The translations under genes and the position numbers were made by a program. Positions 47,916 through 60,369 of a stretch of DNA of 64,000 nt are shown here, one piece after another. Every line of letters starts with the position of its first letter. Position 1 is the first letter of the stretch. The notes below the pieces were generated by a model. The model was given only the letters and a program-made list of their open reading frames with translations. It did no database searches and was not told the DNA's origin. The stretch is from Chamaecyparis obtusa (lineage: Eukaryota > Streptophyta > Pinopsida > Cupressales > Cupressaceae), in contig BSBK01005650.1 in assembly GCA_027943335.1 (NCBI GenBank), positions 2,161,001 to 2,225,000 on the forward strand. Direction: 5' to 3'.

Positions 47916-50317
47916 ATGGCCCAGCAAGCAGGAGTTCCCGTCCACAAGCATCGATTCGAGCGCGCCCGGTTGCACAACCGACCACCACACTATCCTGCCC
48001 CAGTATGTTTTTGAAAAACTCGAGCTTTTTAGTCATTTTTTGCATTTAATAGATTATTTTAGCACGTTTTTCAAATTTTCAAATTTTAAATTTTTTTTGT
48101 TAAGCGAAATATTGCGTGATACTTTAGAAGTATCGTGCGCTTTGGGGAGAAGTATCGCACGATACTTCGCAGGTCCCCAAAGTATCGCGCGACCTAAGGC
48201 ACCAGTATCGCACTATACTGGGTGAAAGATCACATGATACTGGGTGAAGTATCGCGCGATATAAGGTTTATCGCCCCACTATAGGGAGAAGTATCGCGCG
48301 ATACTTCTCCAAAAAAAGAATATCGCCCAGTATAAAATTTTGATTTTTAATGCATTTTTGAGCAAAAATGACATGGGTCTAGACAATGTTATGTTTTTGG
48401 GATATTTCGTACTGAGTTTTTAGACATCCATCATGATATGTGCTAACAATTGACTTGGTTTTGGCTTGCAGGAGGTCTTTCCGGGGCTCATCATCAGAGC
48501 GCCGAAGGTGACAGGATTGCGGTGTGTCTGGGATCTAGACGATCCGGGCAATGCTGACATCAGAGCGATGAGATTTCGGTATCTGCTGAGATACCCATAT
48601 ATCCGAGCGGACCATGGGTTGTTGACTGCTCTTATCGACAGATGGCATAGTGAGCACAACACCTTCCATCTGCCTATTGGAGAGGCATCGATCACTCTAG
48701 AGGACGTCTACAGGATCTTACGAGTGCCATGTCATGGCGAGCCAGTGAGTATAATCATGTTTTAAGATCTAATCATAAATATAATATTTCCATATGATGA
48801 AAACTGACATGATTCATTTGTTGGCACAAGTGTACTATGATTAGGATGCCACTGAGGGGCACCGACTGGTTCAGGAGATGTTCCAGGATGTCACTATTCT
48901 GGATAGGCATATCAGCTGGGAGAGGCTGATAGATGATTTCGGCAGAGACTACCCAGTGCCATGCATAGTGGCATCTATCATTTCTCAGATCCTGATGACT
49001 GATCGCAGTCAGAAAAGTTTCCCGCTCGGATGGGCTCGGTTATTGGTGGACTTGATTGGTAAGCCGTGACGAATGGCATGGGGTCCTGCCATATTGGCAG
49101 AGATGTACCATGAGCTGCACGAGATCGTCTACAGAGACGGTCGGACATGGGCATGCGGTGCCATCCTGGCACATGTATGGGCATGGGAGCACATCGCTGT
49201 GGTGCACCCTAGGGTTTAGCCGAGGGAGAGAAGGTACCCCTATATCTACAGATACCTCAGGTTCATATCACATGCCCATTCTGGGGATGTGACCTACTAT
49301 CAACAGATTTTGGATGAGATAGCCTCATTCACATGGAGGCCCTACAGGGAGGTTGAGATTTGGGGAGATGCAGCTGATGAGCTGAGTTATATGCTATGTA
49401 GTCGGCCACTGGTAGGTCGGTATGCAGAGATCGTAGAGAGATTTTGCATCACTCGGGTATGGCGGTAGTTTGGGAGGCAGCAGCGAGTCTCGACAGAGAC
49501 TACCACATATGCTAGGGCTAGAGACGAGGAGGGTCATGGGTGGCTACCCATGTTGGATTATCAGCAGGCTGTCGCGGAGACAGCAGGTATTAGGAGTGAG
49601 CCCTAGGAGTATTTCCTAGATATGGCAGATGCAGGGGCTGATGGAGCCTACAAAGAAGAGTGGCGGAGGGTGCCATTCCCTCGGTTTACAGTACCAGATG
49701 CATAGGTACCAGTGCCGAGAGGAGACGGAGGGGGTGACGGGGGAGATGGAGGAGACAGAGGGGATGGAGGAGAGGGAGGAGGAGAGGGAGGGGATGGAGG
49801 AGATGGTAGGAGGGGGAGAAGGAGGAGGATGGAGAGAGGAGAGGGGTCGAGATCAGGTGGCCAGAAATGGTCACGGGGACAGCGATCAGTGACACCCGAA
49901 GAGGAGGTGAGACTAGCTTGCCGGCAGGTGGAGGCACAGCAGGATCAGCCTGCGGGGGGAGAGGATCTGAGAGCCCAGATACAGGCTCAAGAGGCAGAGA
50001 TACAGCAGCTCTGGACTACTATAGCTGTGAGAGATCAGCAGCTACTGGATCTGAGGGTAGAGTGGGATCAGCAGATATCTGATCTTAGGGTAGAGATAGC
50101 ACACCGTGAGGTGATGGCACAGGCCGAGGCACTGGAGCTCCGATGAGAGTCAGTGAGAGCAGCCTATTATCATGGGTTATATCTGCAGGCCATCCCAGAG
50201 GGTGAGAGAGCACCATCATACTCTCAGTGAGCAGGGGTATCAGATGTGGTACTCGATAGGAGAGCTATGCCTCCTCCACCACCACGAGCTCCTCGCGAGG
50301 GTGGTAGCGAGTCTTAG
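47916..50317 (+). pseudogene. plant mobile domain (PMD/MAIN-like) gene, antisense in T2
   Basis: Three exons, all joined in phase 0: 47916-48002 (29 codons, donor GTATGT), 48472-48744 (91 codons, acceptor TTGCAG, donor GTGAGT) and 48845-50317 (acceptor GATTAG). The product is about 610 residues. Residues about 60-120 (exon 2) have the PMD signature: an Arg-Trp-His segment, Asn-Thr-Phe-His-Leu-Pro-Ile-Gly-Glu and Thr-Leu-Glu-Asp-Val-Tyr. A Trp-Glu-His-Ile region follows. The C-terminus is a Gly/Asp/Arg-rich linker, a probable coiled coil (about 49900-50140), then a Pro-rich tail. Seven in-frame stops (49067, 49217, 49466, 49604, 49703, 50144, 50228) but no frameshift in exon 3. PMD proteins include the host factors MAIN and MAIL1 and are also known as passengers of transposons. 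Role in this element unknown. Confidence 0.8.
48108..48335. repeat. GTATCGCGCGATAC palindrome cluster 1 (PMD intron 1)
   Basis: Exact or near copies of the 14-base palindrome GTATCGCGCGATAC, often extended to AAGTATCGCGCGATACTT, near 48151, 48178, 48248 and 48290, with half-sites between. Lies wholly within intron 1. Confidence 0.85.
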
Positions 50318-51946
50318 GTTTTAGATGTTTTGGACATATTTTGAGAGTTTTGATCCAGATTTTGGGATCTCATATTGTATTGTATATCATGACATTGTGA
50401 TAGATTTATGAGATTATTGGATATTCGATGTATTATGTGTATTTGTCTCACTTGTGATGGATGTATCAGTTTATATATATTATCTTGTCATTTTGCTCAA
50501 AATGCTTATGTATGTGCTTATGTATGTTCTCTCTCATAGATGTATGTTTAATTCTCATGTGTATGATATAGACTCATGTTTTTTGAAAATGACAGTTTTG
50601 ATATAGATATGATGATATGATTAACCCCTTGTGATGAACAGGAATATGTTCGAGATGAAAAGAACAAGGAGTGAAAGACATGATCGAGAAGAAGAAAAGG
50701 TGAGCGCAGTCGACTGACAGGTCCACGTAAGATGAAAAGGAGAGCTCTCTCCATATGCAAGGTGCAAAACTAATCTAACATGACCCTGAAAATGCAAGCT
50801 ACTATGAAAGTGGTTGACTTGCAAGGTCACAACGCCTATAGACATCTAATTATCATCATCGAGCGTTATTGGTAGCATCGTGAGATCATACAATGCACAC
50901 TAGCATTTCTATGTGGATATGAGTATGATCTTTATCAGATAGAGATGTGGGAATCTCACCTAGGCATCAAAGACCTATAGGTCAAGATGACTAATGCAGT
51001 GAGATCACCTAAATTTTTTATAGCTAGATTATGCTTGTATCAAGACACATGAAAGTCAGGATAGCTAAAAGCATGCACTCGCAAAACAGTTAAGGATAAT
51101 ACCTTGTCAATCCATAGGTTCAAGTAAGACCAGCATAAATGCTCATGACAGTTAGGATCAACCAAATATACCCACAAGCAGATAAAGAAAGAAAACATGT
51201 TCTCATTCCCTCAGTCTTCTAGCTATGCATCATCGAAAACTTCTTAGGGAGAGACCACTCATCAAAAAAATCCTCACAAACAGCACACAAAGAAAAATAA
51301 AGTCATCATATCGTCAGCGAGTTGATTGTTTAAGTGCGCGTGTGTTGGTCATAGAGTCAAATGCTGAGTATCATATCTGCTTAGTGAGAAATATCACATC
51401 ATATGAGACTGTTGGGTAAGACACCTGATAAGTGTTAAGAAACACTCGACGCAAGGGTAGTGTTGAAAAACACTATTTGAGGTGGTGTTGAAGAACACCT
51501 GTTGTGAAATGCCCCAAGAGACAAATGCACCTAAAAGACCAATGCTAACAATTATGCCCCCTAGACAAAGACAAAGACCAATTCCAGACTAAGCCAAATA
51601 AGGTCAAGGTATGAGGGAAAGGCTCAGTGTCGAGGATGCATGCTAACAAATAGGGGTGCAAAGGCCTCAAGTAGCGCTTGTTTCCAAGTTTTCACCACTT
51701 GGATTCTTTTTTCATTTTTTCATTTTTTTTTTGGATTTTTGCTACCAAGGCGTCTGTTTCTAGGTTTTCACCAAGGCACTTTTTTCTTTTTTTTTTTTTT
51801 TGAATTTTTGAATATTTGATTTTTTTGTATTTTTTCAGGGCTTTTTATGCTTTTTAGGATTTTTTCAGCATCATATATCAATTTTTTTGGTATTTTTTTC
51901 AGGATCATAAGATATGTACAAAGGATGCCCCCAGACAGAATGGGCA
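50318..51946. other. no gene seen between PMD gene and T2 pol
   Basis: AT-rich spacer. It must hold the PMD 3' UTR (plus) and the end of the T2 pol transcript (minus). 51700-51900 is strongly T-rich on plus. No AATAAA stands out near 50400. Confidence 0.4.
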
Positions 51947-53020
51947 TCAAGGATAGAACTTCTTGAGGTGCACAATATTGATGGGATCAGGGAGCTGTTC
52001 TCCATCAGGATCTGACAGTAAATATGCACCAGTACCAAAAGCAGCTATGATAACATATGGTCCAAGCCAGTTAGGTTCAAATTTGCCTTTTTGCTCTCTG
52101 TGTTGTTGGTTCTTAGGGTTCTCTCGCAAAACAAGATCACCTATTTGAAATTCTCTAGGGTGAACCTTCTTGTTGAATGCCTGGGACATACGCTTCTGAT
52201 ACACTCTCATATGATCAAAGGAAGCCTTACGCTTCTCATCTAGAAGTTCTAACTCCTGTAACCTCATGGCGCGGTAATCCTCATCTGTAATCAAACCTTT
52301 GAGTGAGACTCTAAGTGATGGTATCTCGACTTCTAAAGGCAATACTACTTCAGCGCCATAGGTGAGAGAAAAAGGAGTGGCTCCTGTAGGTGTGTGAATG
52401 CTTGTTCTGTAAGCCCATAGTGCTGGATTGATTTGTAAGTGCCAATCCCTACCATTCTGTGTACTGTCCTATGAAGAATCTTAAGAATGGTTTTGTTAGA
52501 GGCTTCTGCCTATCCGTTTCCCTGTGGAAAATAGATGGAGGACCAATGTTGCTTGATTTTAAACTTTTTGCATAGGTGCTTTAGGTCCTTATTCTTAAAT
52601 TGACCTCCATTGTCAGTAATGATCTCAGAAGGCACTCCAAATCGGTAAATGATATGATTCAAGATGAACAAAGAAATGGTCCTTCCTGAAGCAACAGAAA
52701 GTGGCATAGCTTCCACCCATTTTGTGAAGTAGTCAGTGGTAGTAATAATGAACTTGTGTCCACCTGATGAGTTGGGATGAATCTGCCCAACCAGATCAAA
52801 GGCCCAATGCTGAAATGGCCAATGAGAAACAGAAGGGATCAACTCCCTACCTAAAGCATGAATCAGGTTGCCATGTTTCTGACATTTTTCACATGACTTA
52901 GCAAAGGTGACTACGTCTATCTACATTGTGGGCCAATAATATCCCACCCTAAGCAACCTTCGGGTCATGGAAAGACCATTAGAATGTCCACCACAAATGC
53001 CCTTATGGATGTCGGCTAAC
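51947..53020 (-). pseudogene. T2 integrase
   Basis: Gly-Gly-His-Ser-Asn-Gly and Cys-Glu-Lys-Cys mark the zinc-binding part (52990-52880). The core has Ala-Phe-Asp-Leu-Val-Gly (first Asp), Thr-Asp-Asn-Gly-Gly-Gln-Phe (second Asp) and, after a stop in Gly-Asn-Gly-stop, Ala-Glu-Ala-Ser-Asn-Lys (Glu), so the D,D,E triad is present but the frame is cut (stops near 52919 and 52509). The C-terminal part (52342-51947) ends with Leu-Gly-Pro-Tyr-Val-Ile and Leu-Lys-Lys-Phe-Tyr-Pro. Confidence 0.9.
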
Positions 53021-53319
53021 GCTTGGTTGGATTCCTCCTTTTCCAAGCACCTAAGGAGCATCCCATCTAAACCCCTCCTATATAAATCACCAGAGATGAG
53101 GGTGTGGCGAGAGGCCTTATGGATGAGGTTTCGATGTTCGGAGCGGTTGAATGTGTCGGGGATGATGCCATCACGAAGATATGAATAGATAGCACCATAT
53201 CGGGAAGACTCATGTGTGATAATGGCACAAATGACATGGCTTTCAGATGAGTCAAAGATGGGATGGTGTAGCTCTTCCACCAGGAATTCAAATCTGGATT
53301 CATGTGTCTCCAACTGAAG

Positions 53320-53705
53320 AAGTGAAGCTAATGTGGCCATGGCGTCTGTAGCTTTGTTCTCTATCCTAGGGATCTGTTGAAACGTCACAAAGGTGAAATA
53401 GCGTCTCAAAGAATTAACCATCTTTTTATAGGGTATCAATTTGTCATCCTTGGTTTGATACTCTTCATTGACTTGGTTGATGATTAACTGGGAATCCCCA
53501 AAGACATGTAACTCTGTGATGTTCCATTCTATAGCCATTCTCAAGCCATTAGTTAAAGCTTCATATTCTGCAATATTATTGGTACATGGGAATAATAGTT
53601 TGTAAGACTTCGGAATGTTGTACCCATGTGGAGAAATAAATAACACTCCAGCACCTGATCCATTTTGCATGCGGGAACCATCAAAGAACATTGTCCAAGT
53701 GCGAG
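53320..53705 (-). pseudogene. T2 plant-type (archaeal-like) RNase H
   Basis: Phe-Phe-Asp-Gly-Ser, Glu-Tyr-Glu-Ala-Leu, Gly-Asp-Ser-Gln-Leu-Ile and a late Asp in Ala-Thr-Asp-Ala-Met supply the four acidic positions. It follows the gypsy RNase H, the standard Tat/Ogre arrangement. The frame is open here, so this domain itself is intact. Confidence 0.88.
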
Positions 53706-53764
53706 TAGTTGTATACAAGATGTGTTCATCTGGGAATTCCACTTGTACCGGCATACTATCATGG

Positions 53765-54160
53765 ATTGGAAAATCAGCTAATTGGTTGGCAATAGCTTGT
53801 CCTTTTATTGCCTTCCTTTCAACGTACTCTATGTCGAATTCAGTGAGGACCATCATCCATTTAGCAAGTCTACCCGTGAGGGCAGCCTTACTAAGTAAGT
53901 ATTTAAGAGGATCAATTTTGGCAAACAAATGTATGGTATGAGCAAGCATGTAGTGGTGCAACTTTTGAGAAGCAAACACCACCGTGAGACAAGACTTCTC
54001 AATATTATTGTAATTGATCTCATAGGAGACTAGAGTACGACTAATATAGTATATGGCCCGTTCTTTCCCAATATCATCTGATTGAGCCAATAATGCCCCC
54101 AGGGAAGTGTCTGTAGCTGAAATATATAGGATCAATGGTTTCCTTGGAATAGGAGGCATT
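53765..54160 (-). pseudogene. T2 gypsy-type RNase H
   Basis: Leu-Ile-Leu-Tyr-Ile-Ser-Ala-Thr-Asp, Ala-Ile-Tyr-Tyr-Ile-Ser-Arg-Thr-Leu and Asn-Tyr-Asn-Asn-Ile-Glu-Lys-Ser-Cys are family motifs. The first catalytic Asp is Ser here, as is common in Tat elements where the second RNase H takes over. Confidence 0.85.
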
Positions 54161-55085
54161 AGGATCGGAGGATTAGCCAAGTATTGTTTGATCTGATCTA
54201 GGATCTTTTGACAATCCTCGTTCCAAACACAAGGAGCACCCTTATGCAATGTCTTGTTGAAGGGTTGCGCTCTATCTGCAAGCTGAGAAATAAACCTCCT
54301 AATTGATTGAAGACGTCCCTGAAGACTTCTCATTTGGCTGATATTTCGAGGAGGTGGCATATCTAGGATTGCTTGGACCTTTTCGGGGTCAACCTCGATA
54401 CCTTTTACTGATATTATGAATCCTAAAAGTTTACCTGAGGTGACGCCAAATGCGCACTTCTTTGGATTCAATCTGAGTTGAAATTATTCCATACGATCTA
54501 GAATTACTTCCAGATCATTGAGGTGTGTGTCCCTTTTTTTGATTTTGCCAGGGTATCATCCACATAATCTTCCATATTTTTGTGCATCATATCATGAAAG
54601 ATAGTCGTCATAGCTCTTTGGTAGGTTGCTCCTGCATTCTTTAACCTGAATGGCATGACATTCCAGCAATAGGTTCCCCATGCACATGTGAATGCCATTT
54701 TCTCTTGGTCTTTAGGAGCTATTTTGATTTGATTATACCCTGAGAAACCATCCATTAGAGAGTATATGTCATAGCCCGCCGTCATGTCCAGTATCATGTC
54801 AATGTTTGGAAGTGGAAAATCATCCTTTGGGCATGCTTTGTTTAAATCTCTAAAATTTGTGCAGACATGAATGGACCCATCATGTTTGGAGACAGGTACT
54901 ATCTTTGAGATCCATTCTACATAATCGATGGCTCTAATAAATCCAGCTCTCAAAAGTTTTTCTAATTCCCCTTTGATAAGTAGAGCTACATGTGGATGCA
55001 TTTTTCTTAATCTCTGTTTTACTGGCTTGACTCCTGGAGCTATGGATAAGTGATGCATTATGAGATTTTTGTCAAGCCCTGGCAT
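54161..55085 (-). pseudogene. T2 reverse transcriptase
   Basis: Gly-Phe-Ile-Arg-Ala-Ile, Cys-Thr-Asn-Phe-Arg-Asp-Leu-Asn, Ser-Leu-Met-Asp-Gly-Phe-Ser-Gly-Tyr, Asn-Ala-Gly-Ala-Thr-Tyr and the catalytic Tyr-Val-Asp-Asp near 54550. A one-base frameshift in a T-run near 54535 separates the palm (to 54504) from the thumb (from 54471). Confidence 0.9.
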
Positions 55086-55184
55086 GTCTGAGTAGGTCCA
55101 TGCAAAATTAATTTTCTTTTTCTGTAAAAACTGTACATATGCCTTGGTCTCTTCCTCTGAGAAAGACTGAGCAAGATGGACTAT

Positions 55185-56102
55185 CTAAGGATTTTCTTCT
55201 GTGTTTAAATTGACTGGCTTTGTTGGTTCAATCAATATTGATGATCTATCCTGGAAATAACTCGGCAAGTTATTAAGTACCCCATCCTTAGGTGCCTCAA
55301 AGAGGTTTTCACCTTCAGATGCGTCATTTCTTTTTACTATTTTTGGTTCTGACACCGCCATAAAGTGGTTTTCGCCATCAGACCTATTTTTCTTTTTCTC
55401 TTTTATTTTGAGACTGAGGTACTTAATATCAGGCTCTGTCATGCTGGTTGTTGGTTCACTGGTGGAAGCAGCCACGGGTTCAAGAGCATTCAGATAGCAA
55501 GAAATTTTGTAATCATTGTGGAAGGTGAGGAATGTGGGCTCTTGATGGCGCTGAGACCAGTCAATTAGGTCAAAGTGAACAAGTGGTAAGTCAATGGCGG
55601 GTTTGATGTTGTTTATGCGAAAGGTGTCATCTCTGGTGACCATATAATCAGAGTTCATCAAGTCTTCTCCTAAGATACTTAAATTAGGACTCATCCTATC
55701 AAACGAAGCATCGTCCACTAAGGCGATTTGAGGAGTGCAATCCTCTAGTCCGACACTAGGATCATTAGTCGCATCGGGTTGGGTACTATAGGCATGGATA
55801 ATATCCACGTCCAGATCAATTGTTGCATCTGAAAGCGAGTCCCATTCATATTCATGGGAGTCTATCTCTGAGTCATTATTTAGGCCTCGTGATGTGGAAG
55901 CCTCAAGGTTAGGAAGGGTTTCCCCCTCTCTAGTGCTAGTATTGGTACTATCTGTCGCAGCTAGGACAGTAACACTTTCCTTTGTCGATCTAGTAGTCAC
56001 ACAGTCACTATCCGTCACAGCTGGGATAGTAGGACTATCAAGCATCAAATTTGTGGAATCTCCCCAAAGGAGATTCGTTGAGGGCACCCAATCATCAGAC
56101 AC
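55185..56102 (-). pseudogene. T2 protease-RT linker
   Basis: Open for 305 codons in an acidic, Ser/Thr-rich protein with two short repeats around Ser-Asp-Gly-Glu-Asn and Ser-Glu-Gly-Glu-Asn. It joins the gag-protease frame to the polymerase. No domain is recognised. The function may be only to space the enzymes. Confidence 0.5.
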
Positions 56103-56225
56103 ATCTTGTTGATTGGAAAGATCAGGTGTATAATCTGCATCACTGTCACTGTCCGTCGCAGCTGGGACAGGGACACCTTTCTTCTTCTTATTCTCAAAAC
56201 CTAAGCCAACCGTGGACTTATTCTT

Positions 56226-58346
56226 TCATCCAAAAAGAGCATGATCAAGAGGCTCAGCTTTAGCATCCAGCCTATGACTAAGGGGACCATATCCTAGATA
56301 TCCCATATTTTTAACCAGTGTATACCCTTTCCCATAAGCTTCAGGTGAAGGAGCAAAATTCTCGTTATGTTTGTATTTCTCCTCGTGATAGATCCAATCC
56401 CTTACAGCAACTTCCTCTTTCTCTTCTTGAATGGGGACCAAAGACTCAACAAATTTCCCAAATAATGTCATTGCTGATGACAAAGGCTTCACATTTGGGG
56501 ATGGTCTCCCATAAGACCTAGGAGAGATTGACATTTTTGTAAAAGAATCCATTTTATAATCTCCCATCCCAAGATCGATGGTCTTGAACTTCTGCTTGTA
56601 TTGTTCAAGTGAACTACTAGGACTGTCAGCTTCCCTATTCAAAGGTACATGTGATCCCATAGAAATCTTATTAACTGATAAAGCACTATCTCCAGGGATG
56701 CAAATTTCTACACTGTTATGGGGAAACTTTACACACTGGTGATATGTTGATGGGACTGCTTGCATTTCGTGAATCCATGGCCTACCTAGCAAAATGTTGT
56801 AGGCTAGAGGTCCAACATCAACAATTTGAAATAAGATATCTTTTTCTATGGGACCAATGCGAATAGGTAAAACAGCCAATCCCTTAGAACTTCTTTCTGC
56901 TTCGTCATATGCTTTGATTGTGATCTTTTTCCTTGTGTCAATGACGTTCTCAGAATATCCTAGAGCCAGCAACAAACTCAGGGTGCAAATATTGAGCCCC
57001 GCACCCCCATCTATTAGTACATGCCTAACAAGGGTTTTATGAATCATGACTTCGATGTGTAAGGCCAAGTTATGTGGGTGACTGATGGATTTGTCATCTT
57101 CTTCGGAGAAGGTGAGGTAATGAGGGCTAGCCAAATGGTTGACCATGTTTTGGAATTGATCAATATTTAAGTTGTTAGGGACGTTGGCTGCTCGCAAAGC
57201 ATCCTCAAGGACGCGCTTGTGCTTAGGAGATAATTCTAAAAGCTTAAAAATGGATATCTGCGCGGGTGTACGTTGTAGCTGGTCAATAAGATTATAATTG
57301 GAATCAGGACCGGTGGTAAATTTGGGAGGAGCACCTTTGGACATGGGCTGCTTAGACTTGCTAGTGCTAGGACCTCTAATGATAATGGGCGCTTGAGCCT
57401 GTGCCCTAGTGACAGCATTGAGGGACTGGGGCATTCTTTGTGAGTGAGGACCTCTTATCACCACAGCGGGTCTTTCATCATTCATAGGAGTTGAGTCCAC
57501 ATTATGTCCATAGGGATCTTTCCCTCTCATCATGTTGACACTATCATCCACAACTTCAAGCATGTTAATAACATTCTCCGTGTTTGTGTAGGTGTAGTTG
57601 ATAGCTGCCTTGCCATTCTTATTGTTAGAATTCTCTCCTTTCTCATATTTAGGCAAGGGCTCTTTAAAGGCTTTATGATTTGCATTAGTGGTTAACCCAT
57701 CCACTTGTAATTGTCCTTTCTCAATAAGGTCTTGGACAAGATGCTTGAGTTTAAAACAATTTTCTATGTCATGTCCAATCCCATTATGGAAAACGCAAAA
57801 GGCCTTAGCATCCCACCAATGAGGTAAAGGATCCGGTATGCAATGTTTTGTAGGATCTTGTGGGTGTGCCAAATTATGAGCAACTAATGTCTTAAAAACA
57901 TCTGCATAAGATTCTCCTAATTTGGTAAATTGTCTTTTCTCCATTTTAGATCTCTTTTGATACTTAGGTTTGTCTTGTTGTGTTGAAGACGTTTGTAGCT
58001 TCATAGCTTGAACTGCATGAGAGAGGTTAAGAACTCCTTCATTTTTGACCTGAGATGAGTCAACAACTCCGTCGTTGACCACTTGCTTGTTTTTGTTCCA
58101 ATAGGAGTTCTTTTTGTCCTTGTTACCATTAGTATTGTTATTTTGGCTATTGTTGTTATTTGTTGGTTTAGCCAAAATTCCTTGTTCTTTTAGGACATCC
58201 TCAATGCGACATGCCACCTCTACCATAGTATCAAAGGAATTAAATGGGATTTTCTTGACTTCATATCTGAGTTCTGGTATTAGAGTGCTCACGATGATAT
58301 CAATTCTCTCCTCTTTGGGGATTTTCCTTGGGTATTTCGAACACAA
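56226..58346 (-). pseudogene. T2 gag C-terminus and protease
   Basis: An open stretch of 706 codons. The first 60 residues end the gag domain (Ile-Pro-Glu-Leu-Arg, then Glu-Asp-Val-Leu). Residues about 185-205 have Phe-Cys-Val-Phe-His-Asn-Gly-Ile-Gly-His-Asp and Asn-Cys-Phe-Lys-Leu-Lys, a zinc-knuckle-like region. The protease at about 57040-56740 has Leu-Ile-Asp-Gly-Gly-Ala-Gly-Leu-Asn, with Gly in place of Ser after the catalytic Asp, and ends with Leu-Leu-Gly-Arg-Pro-Trp. Confidence 0.82.
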
Positions 58347-59879
58347 TCGCCTCCATCATTGTAAAAATGTGACAAAAGATTCTCCTTGATTTTGCTTAAG
58401 TTTACACAAATCAAGCATTGTGACCGACCTCGATAAGTTGTAAGTAAAATGCTGAACAAATCTTTAGACAAGCTCTTTAAATGTCTTTACTGGAGGGGAA
58501 AGGTTGGTGAACCACTCCATGGCTTGAGCTTTTAAACTCCTTGGGAATAATCTCATCAAGTAGGAGTCTTCATGGTGAAAGGAAAAGCTCACTATGTAGA
58601 ATTGTCAAACATGGTCATGAGGGTCACCAGTGCCATCATATTTGTGGTATGTTGGGAACTCAACTTTCTTAGGGAATTCTACCATCACCACACTTTTGTC
58701 AATGGGGTTAGGACATATGGAGTCCAAATGAAATGTGCTCTTGGGAGCCTTCATCCTGTCTATATCCTTTTGCATTTGTAAGATCACCTCATCAGTTGAA
58801 GGGCTCTGTTTCTTGATCTTTTGGTGAACATCAAAATTATATGGAACTTTAGCACCTTTGTTGATAAGACTTTCTAAGAATTGGTCTTTGTTTTGTTCCA
58901 CATATTGCTCCACATATGCTTGAAAGGACGGTTCTTGTTGCATAGTCATGAAGTCCATATGATCAAATTTAGCATAACTGCCTCCATGTTGTGAGCCATG
59001 ATGTGCTCATTGGGAGGGTTGCTTTGAATGTGTATGAGACGACTGTCTCCTAGGATGCCCATATCTTGAAGCCCTTCTTCCTCTAGGACTTGGGGATCGT
59101 GAGGGAGTCCTTGATCTTCTTTGAGGGCTTGGGGAAGGGGTAGATGGGGGTGAGTTGGTCCCACTATTGGCTCCCCTCCCATTAAATCAGCTTTGGAGTT
59201 GTTGTGCATAGAGTCTATCTTCTTCTTCTTGGGTGACTCTTTTCTGTATATCTAACAATGCACGTTCCTCTTCCTCTAGTTGTCTGAATTTTTCCTTTTT
59301 AGCAGCCTGTTCATCTAAGTAGGCTTGCTTCTCTCTCTCAATGCTTCTCAATCTTGTATTTGCATATCAAGAGGTGTCTTTAAGTGGGGAGGTTTGTCTC
59401 GAATGCCTTATTGCATTGGCTACGTTGATGTGGTGATCACTAGATTCGTTGTTCTAGTCTTCGTGTTGTGACCCTGAATCTGAGTGAGGTTGCTTATGAT
59501 GTCTTTCAGCTCATTGATGAGCATCAAAATACCTCACGTTGTTGGGAGGTGACTCGGGTGGACTAGCATGAGAAGAACCACCATACTCTCTTCTGTGTTG
59601 TTGGAAGATATCCTCAAGAGTTTGATTCATGGCTTCTCTTTGTTGTTGGGTGAAAGTGTAACTCATGTCCATACTTGATGAAAGTGGTACAAAAGAGGTG
59701 CTCACTTCACTAGGATTAGCTCTCGGATTAAAACAAACCTCAGATTCACTCTTAGGAGATTGGTCAAAAAGGGATCCTTTTCCCTTAGGTTGTCGACGAG
59801 TCTTGACGGGTGGTAACTGGCTAAAGGCAACAGGGGGTCGCTTCCCTTGATTAACTTGGTACCTTGTCATAATTGACAT
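58347..59879 (-). pseudogene. T2 gag
   Basis: The N-terminal part (59879-59511) is Ser/Gln/Pro-rich with Phe-Thr-Gln-Gln-Gln-Arg-Glu-Ala-Met. A charged coiled-coil-like piece follows (about 59370-59220), then an Arg/Ser/Pro-rich stretch. The capsid domain begins with Phe-Pro-Thr-Tyr-His-Lys-Tyr-Asp-Gly-Thr-Gly-Asp-Pro and has Gln-Ala-Met-Glu-Trp-Phe. Stops near 59509, 59420, 59165, 59008, 58603 and 58466. Confidence 0.82.
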
Positions 59880-60369
59880 GAAAGAAAGATACTCTCAATG
59901 ATAAGGTGACCTTTCAAAGTGTCAATGCCAAACTAGGATAATGAAAGTCCTTTATTGTCCAAAGAAGAAATGAAAAGAAAAAAGGGGCTTTACCAACACT
60001 GTCAAAGAGGTGCTTCAAATCAAAGGGTGACTACCCTTGCACTTTTGAATCAGGAGGTTGGACTAGGCCAAAAGATAATTGAAATTGAGATTTAAATGAA
60101 AGTGATTTGGACAATAAGAGTACTAAAATTTTCCTCGAATGTAGCTAACAATTTTAAAGATGAACTTTGGCATCAAGAATGGCCTTCTAACTTGACAATT
60201 ATTGCAAAGTGATTTCGTAAATCAAATGATGCTATCCCGGAGGACTAAAAACCAAAAATTTGGAGTCAAGACAAGTCTCAAACGTCAGGGTGAGAAGCCT
60301 GCTCTAAGACCTAGCTTGATTAACAGCAACTGAAACTGACCAAAATTTAAGCACAACAGAAATAAACCA

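Noticed and set aside
49067..50230. Idea that PMD stops are corrected by RNA editing
   Set aside because: Plant stop-removing editing is organellar and this is a nuclear-type retroelement. Deamination of methylated DNA explains the pattern more simply.
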